Source: Ryuthela nishihirai (taxonomy: Eukaryota > Arthropoda > Arachnida > Araneae > Heptathelidae). From it: 64,000 nt of DNA. The position numbers and the translations under genes were made by a program. Below, in pieces: positions 19,714 through 30,895 of the stretch. The stretch covers positions 26,205,001-26,269,000 of the forward strand of contig JAWZYU010000007.1 of the NCBI GenBank assembly GCA_038380435.1, given 5' to 3'. Below the pieces are notes generated by a model. It was not told where the DNA came from. It ran no database searches and saw nothing but the letters and a program-made list of their open reading frames with translations. Numbering within the stretch: the stretch's first letter is position 1; each line of letters starts with the position of its first letter.

Positions 19714-21146
19714 CACTGCACGACACTGAAATTGCCCCACCCAGACAGAGCGAGGGGATAGGGATGAAATGTAACACACACATAGCAATGCATATTGGCA
19801 TACCATTATTTAATTTGCAGCCACTTACAGCGGTTAGAAGATGAGATAATGCACATAATGTGACTGCCTCAGTAGGTGGTTGCATCGCCGTGAAAGGCAA
19901 TGCAGGAAGAAATACGACATGGCATGGAATCATACAAACAACGGATATGATCCTGAGGAATTGCACACCAAGCAGCGTTGACTTGCTTCCATAATTCATC
20001 GAGATTCCGTGCTGGCTGGTGAGAGGATTGCACATGTCATCCAATGTGGTCCCACAGATTTTCTACTGGGGGATAAATCTGGAGATCGTGCTCCCCATGG
20101 CAATACTTGAACATGTTGCAAACATTGTCTGGAGACCCTAGCAGTGTGTACACAGACATTGTCATGCTGGAAAATGGGCTGCTGCATGCCTTCCAGAAAC
20201 GGTAACAAAATGGGCTACAGAACCGCGCTAACGTATCATGCAGCTGTCAGTGTTCACGTGATGCAGAGACGAGTTGACCTACTGTCATATTCAATAGCAC
20301 CCCATACCTTTATATGTGGCTGACAGGTGATGTGCCAGTCACGAACGAAAGCTGGAACTGTCCTCTCGCCAGGCTGTCGCCATACATGGACCCGTCAATC
20401 GTCAGCATCCAGAGAGAAACGGGATTCATCACTAAACACAACAGTGTTCCATTCATGACACCAGGTCGCACGACTTCGGCACCAAGCCAGACTAGCTCTG
20501 CGACGGTTTGCAGTCAATGGCAGTCGACGTAACAGTTACCTAGAATGCAATTGTGCCTCATGCAACCTTCGGTTTACCATTCGGCACATTATAGGGATGT
20601 CCAAGGCTGCTGACACAGCCCGTGTCGAATATCGCCTGTAGTGCTCTGTGGTGATGAATGAGCATGTCGAACAATGCGCCTATCAAGCCATGCTGACGTC
20701 TATCGGATGGCACGACTCCCTCTGCGACACACGCTAGAACCTTCATTTCGCCACTGTTGCTAACAGCATCCAACAGTTCGTGCATCCAGATGAACATGGG
20801 CAGCGACACGACATGTAGTCCATCCAGCTTCACATAGGCCTATAATTCTTTCTCTCTCAAAAGTATTCAAATGGCAATAAACCTGCCAGCAGCGTGTACC
20901 AGGCATTTTCGGCCTTCACTGAACAATTTCCAAGCGGAACCACCTAATCTCAACCTTTCGCACGACTTCCACCTGCATACACACAATGCCATCCCTGTTC
21001 CTTCTTGCACCTTTTATCTCTTGAGCCACACGCGTCATTGGCTCCGGATTATCATCATTTGCATATTTCAACTGCGTACACCCATTATTTTATTTGCATG
21101 TTTGTACATGTCCTTCTGGGTGGGGCACTTTCAATGTCGAGCTGTG
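19714..21146 (-). mobile_element. Tc1-like transposon relic
   Basis: Inverted termini of about 32 bp lie at 19714-19745 (CACTGCACGACACTG) and 21115-21146 (complement CACAGCTCGACATTG). Both share GCCCCACCCAGA. The 1433-bp element carries a degraded minus-strand transposase. The TA flanks are imprecise. Confidence 0.85.
19860..20560 (-). pseudogene. Tc1-like transposase pseudogene
   Basis: Minus-strand fragments in family order: WCRSRATW and VVFSDESRFSLDAD (first catalytic D) near 20500-20390; VHVWRQPGER and HIKVWGAI near 20390-20290; FQHDN..VHTARVS (second D) near 20170-20130; LPW.ARSPDLSP near 20105-20065; then the third acidic motif region and LYDSMPCRI towards 19930. Frameshifts and stops separate the pieces. 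The intact protein would cut and paste the element at TA sites. Confidence 0.82.
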
Positions 21147-21409
21147 CATATTTATGCTGTTTATTTGCAGGTTTCTTTTGCTGTAGAGTCAGTCGTTTTA
21201 GAAACAACAGTTGGGGAGAATTTAATATGTTTACGGTTAATTTTATAAGTCCGCCACCAAACTTTCATGCAGCGATTATTAGGATATAATTTTTATAAAA
21301 CAATTCTTAACGCCGGTGTCTGCAACCTTCGCAGTGTTGCCACGCAATCACATCATAATTTGTGGAAGATATGTAGACAGCAAACAGCTCTGCTCACTGA
21401 ACATTTGGA

Positions 21410-21797
21410 TTTGGGTTGGGTTGTTTTACCTCTGAGCTGCACTTTTTTGCACACAATGGGCTAAATGGCCAGGTCACATGGACCCCGAAGGGTCAGAGAA
21501 GGTTGTGGGAGGGGACCCACTGGAACAGCTGTTGGGAGACAGATGGTAGCCTCCCGTCAAGGCCATCCAGCGTGTTCTTTAACGTGCACAGGGTATGGCT
21601 CTCCCACACACGGGGCCACGGCTTAACGTCCCATCCGACGGACGGCGGACTTTTCAAGCCCATCGGTGTCCCCTACTGACCGTGGGCAGGGCGGGGAATT
21701 TTGCGGAGATAAATCTCAACGCTGACTCAGCTGGGACTCGAACCTGGGAACTACAGATTACGAGCCTGGCGCGCTACCGACTGAGCCACCCCGCCCC
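21410..21797 (-). mobile_element. SINE-1, full length
   Basis: Perfect 11-bp TSD GAACATTTGGA (21399-21409 and 21798-21808); complete from tail ttgggttggg to head. Confidence 0.95.
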
Positions 21798-21969
21798 GAA
21801 CATTTGGAATTATGTTATCATCGGCATACTGATTTTAGCAACAAAATATCAATTAATGTTAAAATAATTATATTACATTTGCACCATAAATAACTAAACA
21901 GAATGCTGCGTTACGGTGGAAAGCTTATAAATCTTTTTCGAATTAATCCATAAAATCGCACATTTCTTT

Positions 21970-22035
21970 TTTAGATCGGATCCAAAATTTTTGGCCCGAC
22001 AAGCGCGCCAAAAATCTGCACCTGGCATCCCTGGA
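21970..22035 (-). mobile_element. hAT-like terminus
   Basis: On the minus strand CAGGGATGCCAGGTGCAG resembles a hAT terminal repeat. The partner end was not found, so this is a fragment at best. Confidence 0.35.
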
Positions 22036-22242
22036 CTAATAATCACTACTACACTGAATCATTTTTGCATGAACTTTTTTATATATAGAATAAAACCTCA
22101 ATTATATTACCTAAACTACACGATAAGGTGTTCGGAAAAGTGAAAAATGTCAGATAATACGAATGGTTACATTTTTTTACACTTTTTACCTCCTAAAATA
22201 TTGCGATTCGAACCTAGTGCCTTATGTGTTCGCCCCATGAGT

Positions 22243-22595
22243 CTGCCTTGTGCCTCGAGAACCTTTACTCCCTCATTGTGCCTTCAGAGCCTTTACTCCA
22301 TTAATGTAGCTTGAGGACCTTCGCACCATCACTGAGCCTCGAGATCCTTTATTTCCCTCGGTGTGCCTCAAAGGACTTTACTCCACCACTGTGCCTCGAG
22401 AGTTTTATTCTTTCACTGTGCCTTCGGAGCCTTTACTCTCTCATTGTGCCTTCAGAACCCGTCAAGCTCTCTCACGTCAACCTTGAGGAACTTATATCAT
22501 CACTGGGCCTCGAATTTTTTGTTATTTCCGTCGCTATGCCTCAAAATCCTTTATTTCACCACTGTGCCTCGAGAAAGTTTACTCCCTCACTGTGA
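22243..22595. repeat. minisatellite, about 28-bp unit
   Basis: About twelve degenerate units of GCCTCGAGANCCTTTACTCC plus roughly 8 bp ending CACTGT. Units vary in length (27-31 bp). A SINE-1 is inserted at its right edge, duplicating part of the last unit. Confidence 0.85.
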
Positions 22596-22953
22596 AGGGG
22601 CGGGGGTGGCTCAGTCGGTAGCGTGCCAGGCTCGTAATCTGTAGTTCCCAGGTTCGAATCCCAGTTGGGTCAGTGTTGAGATTTATCTCCGCAAAATTCT
22701 CCGCCCTGCCCACGGAGAGTAGGGGACACCGATGGGCTTCGTTAAGACCGCCGTCCATCGGATGGGACGTCGAGCCATACCCTGTGCACGTTAAAGAACA
22801 GGCTGGATGGTCTTGAATGGAGGATACCATCTGTCTCCCAACAGCTGTTCCAGTGGGTCCCCTCCCCCAACCTTCTCTGAGCCTTCGGGGTCCATGTGAC
22901 CTGGCCATTTAGCCCTTGGTGTGCAAAAAAGTGCCGCTCAGAGGTAAAACAAC
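22596..22953 (+). mobile_element. SINE-1, full length, plus strand
   Basis: Read directly: A box TGGCTCAGTCGG at 22607-22618, B box GGTTCGAATCC at 22651-22661, then gatttatctccgc, the central body and the tail aggtaaaacaac. The TSD is TTTACTCCCTCACTGTGA (22578-22595), with TTTACCCTCACTGTGA at 22954-22969, made of minisatellite sequence. Confidence 0.95.
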
Positions 22954-22969
22954 TTTACCCTCACTGTGA

Positions 22970-23905
22970 CCCATTCTGTCAGTTTTCTCTACTACACTAT
23001 CATTGTCCAAAATATCGTCGTCTTCACCATTACGACTCCCATTACTGTTTTTCGCAAGCACTCATGTCGGATAACCGAAAGTTGGATAATTGAGATTCTA
23101 CTCTACTTACTTTAGAGATGATTGGGAACTTACTACTTACTTAGAGATGATTGGAAGAAATCAGTTTCTCGAGCCTAGAAAATAATCCTGAAGATATCTC
23201 TGCAAGAGAAGCCAAATGATTAGGAGAAATGTGAATAAGAAAATTCAGAAAATTCTGTCATTTTTGTATTTAAATCAAATATTACAATTTACAATCAAAG
23301 AGAATATAAAGGAAACAATCTGGAGAGTTGCGGGTTCGATTCCCGCCGTGTCGGCGATAAATTTTTTTCACAAGTATTAACTAATGTTGAAGTCTATTTC
23401 TACAGATAATCTGTGTATTACTATGGATGAATCGTTAATGTTGTTTTTTTAATTAAAGAATCAAACACGTCGTACTCAAAACACTTTAAGGTTCCTGACC
23501 TGAATGGTAGCACCAATGTGAGAAGTAATGATGTTTTGAAAACAAATTTTCGGTATATAGAGTTGGAATGGAGAGAACAAGATCAACATTTCTTTTCCAG
23601 ACGTTCACCCGAGGCAAGAATATTTTTCCTAAGCAAGTCACACGAGAGCAACATTACAGATTATTCTGTTGACTGGCTTCCAGCGGAAAGTAAATTGGGA
23701 TCATGAGGAAGCGGGTTCATAAACCTTATCTTCACCACTCCCAGTGATAAACCGGTTTAAACCACGTGTTAGGGGAGTATAGCTAATCACGCGACGCCGA
23801 TATCAAGAAGATATATTACTTTCTCAATCCACGGGCCATTCTATTTATTTCTGTTTCACTTGCTGTAAAGAGCTTTCGATTGATAGAAATATAGTTCTTT
23901 TTATC
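22970..23905. other. unannotated stretch
   Basis: Apart from the T-arm fragment at 23330, nothing was recognised. Confidence 0.4.
23330..23346 (+). repeat. isolated tRNA-like T arm
   Basis: GCGGG TTCGATT CCCGC forms a perfect T stem-loop including a B box. No tRNA 5' half is found upstream, so it is probably a truncated SINE head or tRNA pseudogene. Confidence 0.4.
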
Positions 23906-23917
23906 AAAAAAAAATAG

Positions 23918-24352
23918 GTTGGGTTGTTTTACCTCTGAGCGGCACTTTTTTTGCACACCACGGGCTAAATGGCCAGGTCACATCGACCCCGAAGGCTCAG
24001 AGAAGGTTTGGGGAGGGGACCCACTGGAACAGCTGTTGGGAGACAGATGGTAGCTTCCCGTCAAGGCCATCCAGCGTGTTCTTTAACGTGCATATGGTAT
24101 GGCTCTCCCGCACACGGGGTCACGGCTTGACGTCCCATCCGACGGACGGCGGCCTTTCCAAGCCCATCGGTGTCCCCTATTGACCGTGGGCAGGGCGGGG
24201 AATTTTGCGGAGATAAATCTCAACGCTGACCCAGCTGGGCGCTGCTGGGTCAGCGTTGAGTCAGCTAAATGCAATTACGAGCCTGGCGCTGCTGGGTCAG
24301 CTAAATGCAATTACGAGCCTGGCGCGCTACCGACTGAGCCACCCCCGCCCCG
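23918..24352 (-). mobile_element. SINE-1 with rearranged head
   Basis: TSD AAAAAAAAATAG (23906-23917 and about 24354-24365). The body is normal, but the B-box region is replaced by an inverted fragment making the perfect 17-bp hairpin arms 24219-24235 and 24244-24260, followed by a direct duplication (24261-24289 and 24297-24325). The A box is present and the B box lost. Confidence 0.9.
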
Positions 24353-24446
24353 AAAAAAAAAATAGGAACATCGTACTTTGAACAATTTTAGTCATTTAAA
24401 TATTTGGTAGACAGTGCGGATTAAGATATCTGAAGGCTTGGGGTTG

Positions 24447-24680
24447 AGGTTGTTTTACCTCTGGACGGCAGTTTTTTTTTTGGCACACAATGGGGTAAAT
24501 GGCAGATCACAAGGACCCCAAAGGCTCAGAGAAGGTTCAGGTGAGGAGACCCACTAGACAGCTGTTGGGAGACAGATGGTACCTCCCATCAAGGCTATCT
24601 AGCGTGTTCTTGAACGTGCACAGGGTACTCCCACACATGGCTTAACGTCCGATCCGACGGACGTACCATCGATGTTTCCA
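24447..24680 (-). mobile_element. SINE-1 fragment, old
   Basis: Tail and body in minus orientation from ttgttttacctctg to gatccgacggacg. The head is missing. Confidence 0.75.
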
Positions 24681-24892
24681 ATTGTGTTCTATTGACAGTA
24701 TCAGGGGGATATCCACTCTAAGTCTGTGTGTGAAGGGGGACTTCATGACAATTATTAATACCAATAAAGATTCGACTAATTCAGCTGAAGGCAAATTGTG
24801 TGGGATTATTTTGAACAAATGACCTAGAAGTAGCAGGGGTCGGATTTGGGTTTAAATCCCTAAATGTGAACCTTTTCAATATCCGTTAGCAG

Positions 24893-25045
24893 GCAAGTAC
24901 CCAAGAATTAGTTTCTGGGGGTTGAGGAGGTCCGAGAATTTTATTTCGGGGTGGGGATCCGAAAATTTTGTTTTGAGGGGTACGAGAATTCAGTTTTGGG
25001 GAGGCTCCAAGAATTTAGCTTCGGGGATGGGGAGAGAGGCGATAA
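24893..25045. repeat. degenerate short tandem repeat
   Basis: Five imperfect 23-31 bp units of the pattern cgagaatttagtttcggggtggg, followed by sequence related to 3541-3640. It looks like an internally expanded part of the repeat duplicated at 3.6-5.9 kb. Confidence 0.6.
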
Positions 25046-25059
25046 CAAATCTTGAGTAG

Positions 25060-25290
25060 GGTTTCACACTCACTAAAATATTACACCGAACAGGAAAAGT
25101 TAAAACAATATTCTGTATAGAATGATATTTTATAGTTATTTAATCTATTTTTTTAGTGTCAGACTTAAAATATGTGACCAAATAATACAAATGTTTTGGA
25201 TTTGAAAGCAGGTAGACAAATTTGAGATTTAATATAAGACGACAGGAATTTCGTGTGTCGAGAGGTTCCGGGGGGATATCTAGTATCATA
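25060..25290 (+). repeat. third, diverged copy of the 3.6-5.9 kb repeat
   Basis: Collinear with the right flanks of the SINEs in units 1 and 2 (attctgtatagaatg, tttttttagtgtcag, caaatttgagatttaatataag). It has neither the SINE-1 nor the LINE, and so shows the pre-insertion arrangement. Confidence 0.6.
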
Positions 25291-26051
25291 AGTAGAGTTA
25301 ACACCACAAAATATGTCTGCTGAAACAGTAGTTAGCTCCTTAACCTCTATGCTAGACTCGTCTGAATCCTAGACTTTTCTGAATATTTTTGTTTTCAAGA
25401 AAAATATTGAAATAAAAGCGATTACACTTAGAAAGTAAAATTTACAAAAACAGGTTTTTATTAATATTTGCATTAAGATGCTGAGTTTTGCAATGAAAAG
25501 AATAACATTGATGTGTTGTTATAAGTTAACTACATAGTTGAGCAAATTTATTCTATTTTAATGGTGAATTATATGTTTTCCAAAGTAACGCTTCACTGAA
25601 GTACGTGGTAGAAATGAGGCAATCCATTGTGCAATCTAAGACGTCTAACCGGCTCAAATGGATTCATTATCAAAAGCAAGCTCTTAGAAGAGTAAAAGAA
25701 GAAGCACTTAGGAGCGTCAAGTAAGCTTCTTAACCAATCAATTCCTAATCTTAGCATTGATCAACACGTCAAGTTTCATGTTTCACATGGAGATTGACAT
25801 GTTAGTTTGCAAGCTCTCTGCATCATAATGGTGGTATAAACATAAAGAGATCATCAGTGTTAAGGTGGCGAAACCTGAAACGATCATCAATGCTAAGATG
25901 GCGAAACCTTATGCCGATTACTTAATTTTTTGGTACATTTTTTTGTGCAACTTTTTTTCTTACTTTTAAGTTTCGTTCAGCTTGTCACCAAGTGCATTAG
26001 AAGCTTGTACCAGACTGAAATGCTATCTCAACAGGCTAGTGTTTGAGTTGA
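25291..26051. other. unannotated stretch
   Basis: No coding or repeat signal recognised. Confidence 0.35.
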
Positions 26052-26845
26052 GTTTTTTTTTACCTCTGAGCGGAAATTTTTTGCTAAATGGACAGGTCAC
26101 AAGGACCCTGAGGTCCCAGAGAAGGTTTGGGAGAGGGTAGTTGGGTTGGGTTGTTTTACCTCTGAGCGGCACTTTTTTGCACACCATGGGCTAAATGGCC
26201 AGGTCACATGGACCCCGAAGGCTCAGAGAAGGTTGGGGGAGGGGACCCACAGGAACAGCTGTTGGGAGGCAGATGGTAGCCTCCCGTCAAGGCCATCCAG
26301 CGTGTTCTTTAACGTGCACAGGGTATGGCTCTCCCGCACACGGGGCCACGGCTTAACGTCCTATCCAACGGACGGCGGCCTTTCCAAGCCCATCGGTGTC
26401 CACTACTGACCGTGGGCAGGGCGGGGAATTTTGCGGAGATAAATCTCAACGCTGACCCAGCTGGGACTCGAACCTGGGAACTACAGATTACGAGCTTGGC
26501 GCGCTACCGACTGAGCCACCCCCGCCCGGGAGAGGGTAGTAATTGGGAATTAAACTCACTTTACTGTGTACTAACAACTCCACTGGACAGCTGTTAGGAG
26601 ACAGATGGTAGCTTTCCGTCAAGACCAGCCAGTGTGTTCTTTAACGTGCAGGGAGGTATGGCTCTGCCGCATACGTCTCATCTGATGGACGGCGCCATTT
26701 CTAAGCACATCAAACTACCGTACTCACCGAGTGTAGGGCGGGGAGTTTGCGAACATACGTCTTAGTGCTCAGCCCAGCTGGTACTCGAACCTGGGAACTG
26801 CAGATTACGAGCCTGGCGCGCTGCCGACCGAGCAACCCTCGCTCT
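26052..26845 (-). mobile_element. old SINE-1 interrupted by a younger SINE-1
   Basis: Tail piece at 26052-26140 (tacctctgagcgg, aaggttt) and body/head piece at 26540-26845 (actggacagctgttagg to gctgccgaccgagc). The break is filled by the inner copy 26141-26527. Confidence 0.8.
26141..26527 (-). mobile_element. SINE-1, full length, nested
   Basis: Perfect 12-bp TSD GGGAGAGGGTAG (26129-26140 and 26528-26539) lying inside the older SINE-1; same orientation as its host. Confidence 0.95.
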
Positions 26846-27172
26846 CCCACAATGTACTAAATTGCTAGGTCATAAGGACCACAAGAGCTCAGTGAAGATT
26901 GAGAGGAGACCCACTGGACAGTTATTATGACGGAAGCCTCACGTCAAGGCCATCTAGAGGGTTCTTTAACGTGCACAAGCGGTTTTCCCGAAAACTGGCC
27001 AACGGTTTTACGTCCCATCCGACACCCGGCGGCTGTTCCAAGCCCGTCAGTCTTCCTTCTGACCGACGATGTTATGGGGGATTAGCGAAGATTAAGTCTC
27101 CACGTGGCTTAATGGGACTCGAATCTGGGAATTGCAGATTACGAGCCTGGAGTGCTACCGACTGATACAACA
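26846..27172 (-). mobile_element. SINE-1 fragment, old
   Basis: Diverged body and head, starting at acaatgtactaaattgctagg and ending ctaccgactgata. Adjoins the nest at 26052-26845. Confidence 0.75.
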
Positions 27173-27189
27173 CTCTCTCCAAAGTGTTT

Positions 27190-27240
27190 GAGATAGACCA
27201 GGAGTGTCCAACTGTCAGCCCGCGTAATTGTTTTGTTAAT
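27190..27240 (+). mobile_element. hAT-like terminus remnant
   Basis: CAGGAGTGTCCAACTGTCAG resembles the widespread hAT terminus CAGGGGTGTCCAAAC. No matching second end is visible. Confidence 0.35.
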
Positions 27241-28087
27241 ATCTGTTATTATTGCAGCACAGACATTTTTTTCATGTCTTGAAAAAAAATCAAAAAAGGG
27301 AAAAAAAAGTTTCTGAAATTTGCAAAATGTCACTTTCATTTGCAGAAAATTATTGTGTTTGATTTTAATTATAAAACAAAAATTACAAATTGCAAAATAA
27401 AAAGAAAAAAATTAGTTATTCACTTTTGAAAACATTGTTCCCAAAACTTATTCCTAAAAGGAAAATGCTAATTTGGGTAGCGTTAACTCTAGTTTGGGTA
27501 TTATATAACTTGCGTTTTCAGCTTAAAATCAGTCAAAGATCGTACGTGACGAAATGAGTAGCGATCCGAAGGCCCATGCCTCAAAATCTGAATTTTTGAA
27601 TAAACCTGCTAAAGCCGGAGCCCATAGGGCTACAATAAACTTAGGGAGAGCGCGGACGTCTAGGTAAGCTAACCGGAAAAGGGAAAAGCAAAGGAGATAT
27701 GGAAAGACGAAAAAGGGCAAAGAGAACCAAAGTAGGGGGAAGGAAAGAAAATGAGAAAGAGAACAAACTATCACGTCAATTATCTAGACAAGGGGACACA
27801 GCACACTTGACGAACTCAATGTCAAATTTGTCGAACCCAGGTAAAAACGCAACAAGCATTTCCGCAACAAATTACGGTCCATACGGTAGATCTTTCCAGA
27901 TAGTTCGAGGCCAAATTGTGAGAATTGTGCCTTGAGATCTCCATTTGACACCACTAATCTTTTCATGAATTTCAATGGCAGAGTCGTTCTGCTTACCTGC
28001 TGCAAATGCTTTAAAAACTTTTTAAGCTGTAAGCTTACATACGTTTTGCTCTAGTTTGTTGCTTTTTGGCTACCTTTTTCTGCATCT
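27241..28087. other. coding-like but unrecognised stretch
   Basis: Minus-strand frames at 27529-27774 and 27784-28005 show no family motif. The region around the SINE at 28099 may be a decayed gene or transposon. Confidence 0.3.
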
Positions 28088-28098
28088 TGCTGATACAG

Positions 28099-28419
28099 GG
28101 TTGTTTTACCTCTGAGCGGCACTTTTTTGCACACCATGGGCTAAATGGCCAGGTCACATGGACCCCGAATGCTCAGGGAAGGTTGGGGGAGGGGACCCAC
28201 TGGAACAGCTGTTGGGAGACAGATGGTAGCTTTCCGTCAAAGCCATCCAGCGTGTTCTTTAACGTGCACAGGGTATGACTCTCCAGCAAACGGGGTCTGA
28301 TGGGCTTAACGTCCCATCAGACGGACGGCGGCCTTTCCAAGCCCATCGGTGTGCCCTACTGACCGTGGGCAGGGCGGGAATTTTGCGGAGATAAATCTCA
28401 ACGCTGACCCAGCTGGGAC
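28099..28419 (-). mobile_element. SINE-1, 5'-truncated
   Basis: Perfect 11-bp TSD TGCTGATACAG (28088-28098 and 28420-28430). The copy stops within the region next to the B box and so lacks the whole tRNA-like promoter. It is a dead-on-arrival insertion. Confidence 0.93.
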
Positions 28420-28430
28420 TGCTGATACAG

Positions 28431-29990
28431 AAAAAGGCTTCTAAAAAGCTTTCTAATCTCTGATGGCATTTCCGGGTGTTTACAGAGTTTAGAAGGAGTG
28501 CTTTCCACAACTTTTTCTTCACTTTCACTCATGTCTTTGTCGAGGATTTGGTCTCCTTCTAGAATCTCTTCATTATCTATAGAAATGCGTTTTCTTCAGG
28601 AGAAGTCAAAGAAACGGCCAGAACAGAAGGAGCTACAAACGCAGCCCCAACTATTGCATTTTCCTTGACACTGTCAATTTCATTTGCCAGTTCAGTTTTC
28701 TTTGGTATTCTTGTGGAAACAATGTTGACAAAGGTTTTTCGCCTATGAATTTTTGGGACAGCAATCAGCAAAATGGCCAGGTAGCCTACACCTTCTGCAT
28801 AATTTAGTCATTCCCAAACACGAGCTAGTAGCTATAAAGTCCGAAATGCTTAAAATGTTTGGGATTTCAAGCTCCATTTACACATTGGCAATTCTGTTGC
28901 CGGTAAAGATATTTTTCAAATTATTCTCGTAATAAGTTTCGCTAATGATATCGTGCACAATTCCAAATCTGGTTAACTCTTTTTCAATTTTCTCATTCGT
29001 GTTGTAAATCGGTAATTTTTAGATAAAGCCTTTTGACTGTCTTTGACGCAGGTGGTGAACTTTTCGTTTCTAATCATAGGAGACTGCTAAAGAAGAACCT
29101 TGTCTGCTGCTTCCAGAGAAGTCATGGTAAAGACAGACACATTTTTTTAAATATCTTTCCACAAAAATTTGAAGTTGCAGAAAAATTTCTTTAATGTGGA
29201 CTCCAAAGTGAAGAAATCTGAAGGATCTTTTCAGTTTTCGGCAGACTTTCCAGAAGAAAAATAGTTGGATACTACACAGATGAAGTTTAATGTTTCTAAC
29301 CGAACTTGGTTTAAGGAGCTATTCTCCGTTTTACGTAAAGAATGAAGCGCTAAGTTCCACTCAAATAATTTATGTCCAATCGTCGTTTATTACTCCTAAC
29401 CACAAAAGCTGATAAGAAGCAACACGTGAAGCTTGAAAAATGTATCAATCCGCAACTCTTTAGGGAGCTTCTACAGAAAAACTTTTACAGCGAGAATGTG
29501 AAAAAGAAATTACACTTCATTTATCTACTATAGAACATTCTGAAATTAAAAACAAATCTAGAAACCACTAAGTCAATATTTACGTAGTACATCTTCTTTA
29601 CGGCATAGACAGCATTTGCAGAAATATCTGTCAAAAATAGACGACTTTCTTACAGAATCTTCAAACATTAACGATTTCTTTGTTCGGTGTATTGGTTACG
29701 GTCCTCAGCTAACAGATGGCAGGAGTCATATGGAGGGTAGATAAAATATCGTAGTACCGGCTTTCGCTGTTCCTTTAACTATTACTATTACCTTTAACAA
29801 TAATACATTGCGAGAAGAGAGGAGTTTCAATTTTTCTATCGTTTTCCATCTACGTCCATTATTTCTACGCGGTTACAGTTTCTATCGCTTAGCGATGTCG
29901 TCTTTTTTTTCTCTTTCTCGTGCATTTTAAATATTTCATAATAATTTTATGATGGAACAGAATAAATATAAAACAAAAAAAAATACATGA
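28431..29990. other. unrecognised, possibly decayed coding region
   Basis: Minus-strand fragments around 28430-28790 (for example SESEEKVVESTPSKLC, and a 64-residue frame at 28577-28771) and patches to 29250 read as moderately complex protein without a motif I can name. A decayed host gene or transposase is possible. Confidence 0.25.
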
Positions 29991-30100
29991 TTAATTTAAA
30001 ACATTGTTTAAAACAATGTATATCATAATAAGAGATGAATTTAAAACATTGTTTAAAACAATGTATATCATAATAAGAGATGAATTTAAAACATTGTTTC
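29991..30100. repeat. 45-bp tandem repeat with palindromic core
   Basis: About 2.4 copies of a 45-bp unit. Each contains the 19-bp palindrome ACATTGTTTAAAACAATGT. The third copy is partial and diverges after acattgtttc. Confidence 0.85.
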
Positions 30101-30190
30101 AAGATTGCTTAGAAATTTAAAACACTGTTTTTATGTTAAATGCTTTTTCTTAAACCTACTACCTTCTAATCTATACACCGATTAGATTGG

Positions 30191-30423
30191 AATGGCCGCC
30201 GTCCATCGGATGGGACGTTAAGCCGTGACCCCGTGTGCGGGAGAGCAATACACTGTGCACGTTAAAGAGCATACTGGAAGGCATTGACGGTAGTCTACCA
30301 TCTGTATTCCAAGAGTTGTCCAGTGGGTCCCCTGCCCCCAATATTCCCTGAGCCCTAAGGTTTTTGTAACCTAGTCATTTAGCCCATTGTGTGCAAAAAA
30401 GTGCCGCTCAGAAGTAAAACAAC
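30191..30423 (+). mobile_element. SINE-1, 5'-truncated, plus strand
   Basis: Starts at ggccgccgtccatcggatgggacg, inside the body, and runs to the tail gtgccgctcagaagtaaaacaac. Flanks ttagattg (left) and ttagattg (right) are a plausible 8-bp TSD. Confidence 0.85.
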
Positions 30424-30473
30424 ACTCTATTTAGATTGAAGAGTTTTTTTGCGATGTATTTATTCATATATTA

Positions 30474-30607
30474 AGGAAGATATCACTCTGAATTTAACGT
30501 CGATCAGTTTTAGAGGAAAATTGTCTTCAGCCGGGTGGGATACGAACCCACGGCCGCCTGATAATTTGTGAGGTACTCTGGACCACTGAGCTACCGTCGG
30601 ACGATCA
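30474..30607 (-). mobile_element. SINE-3, tRNA-derived (left arm)
   Basis: Minus strand: A box GGTAGCTCAGTGGTCC, B box GTGGGTTCGTATCCCACC, then GGCTGAAGAC and a short body with AAATTCAGAGTGATAT. It is paired head-to-head with the copy at 30791. Confidence 0.75.
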
Positions 30608-30790
30608 AGATCTCCTCTAATTGATGTTATGAACTTTCTACCAACAAATATACTTGTCATCTTCATGATACGCTTGTCATTGTTTCTTGAGGCTGAGAGC
30701 AGCTGGGACACAGTACCTTCATGAGACACGGAGAATTTTGTACTTTGGTAGAAAGAAAGTTCATACATCAATTAGATGAGATCTTGATCT

Positions 30791-30895
30791 GCGGCCGGTA
30801 GCTCAGTGGTCCAGAGTACCTCACAGGTTATCAGGTGGTCGTGGGTTCGTATCCCACCCGGTTGAAGACGTTAAATTTAGAGTCATATCTTTCCT
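30791..30895 (+). mobile_element. SINE-3, tRNA-derived (right arm)
   Basis: Same head (GGTAGCTCAGTGGTCCAG, GTGGGTTCGTATCCCACC) and tail (gttgaagacgttaaatttagagtcatat) as the left arm. The sequences upstream of the two heads are also inverted copies. Confidence 0.75.

Noticed and set aside
22311..22644. Serine/leucine-rich repeat proteins in two frames
   Set aside because: They are translations of the 28-bp minisatellite in different frames.
29991..30100. CRISPR-like array
   Set aside because: Only 2.4 identical adjacent units with no variable spacers, in a eukaryotic repeat context.
30460..30771. 103-residue minus-strand frame in the SINE-3 inverted repeat
   Set aside because: It runs through a tRNA-like head and the inverted flank; no codon-like constraint or family motif.
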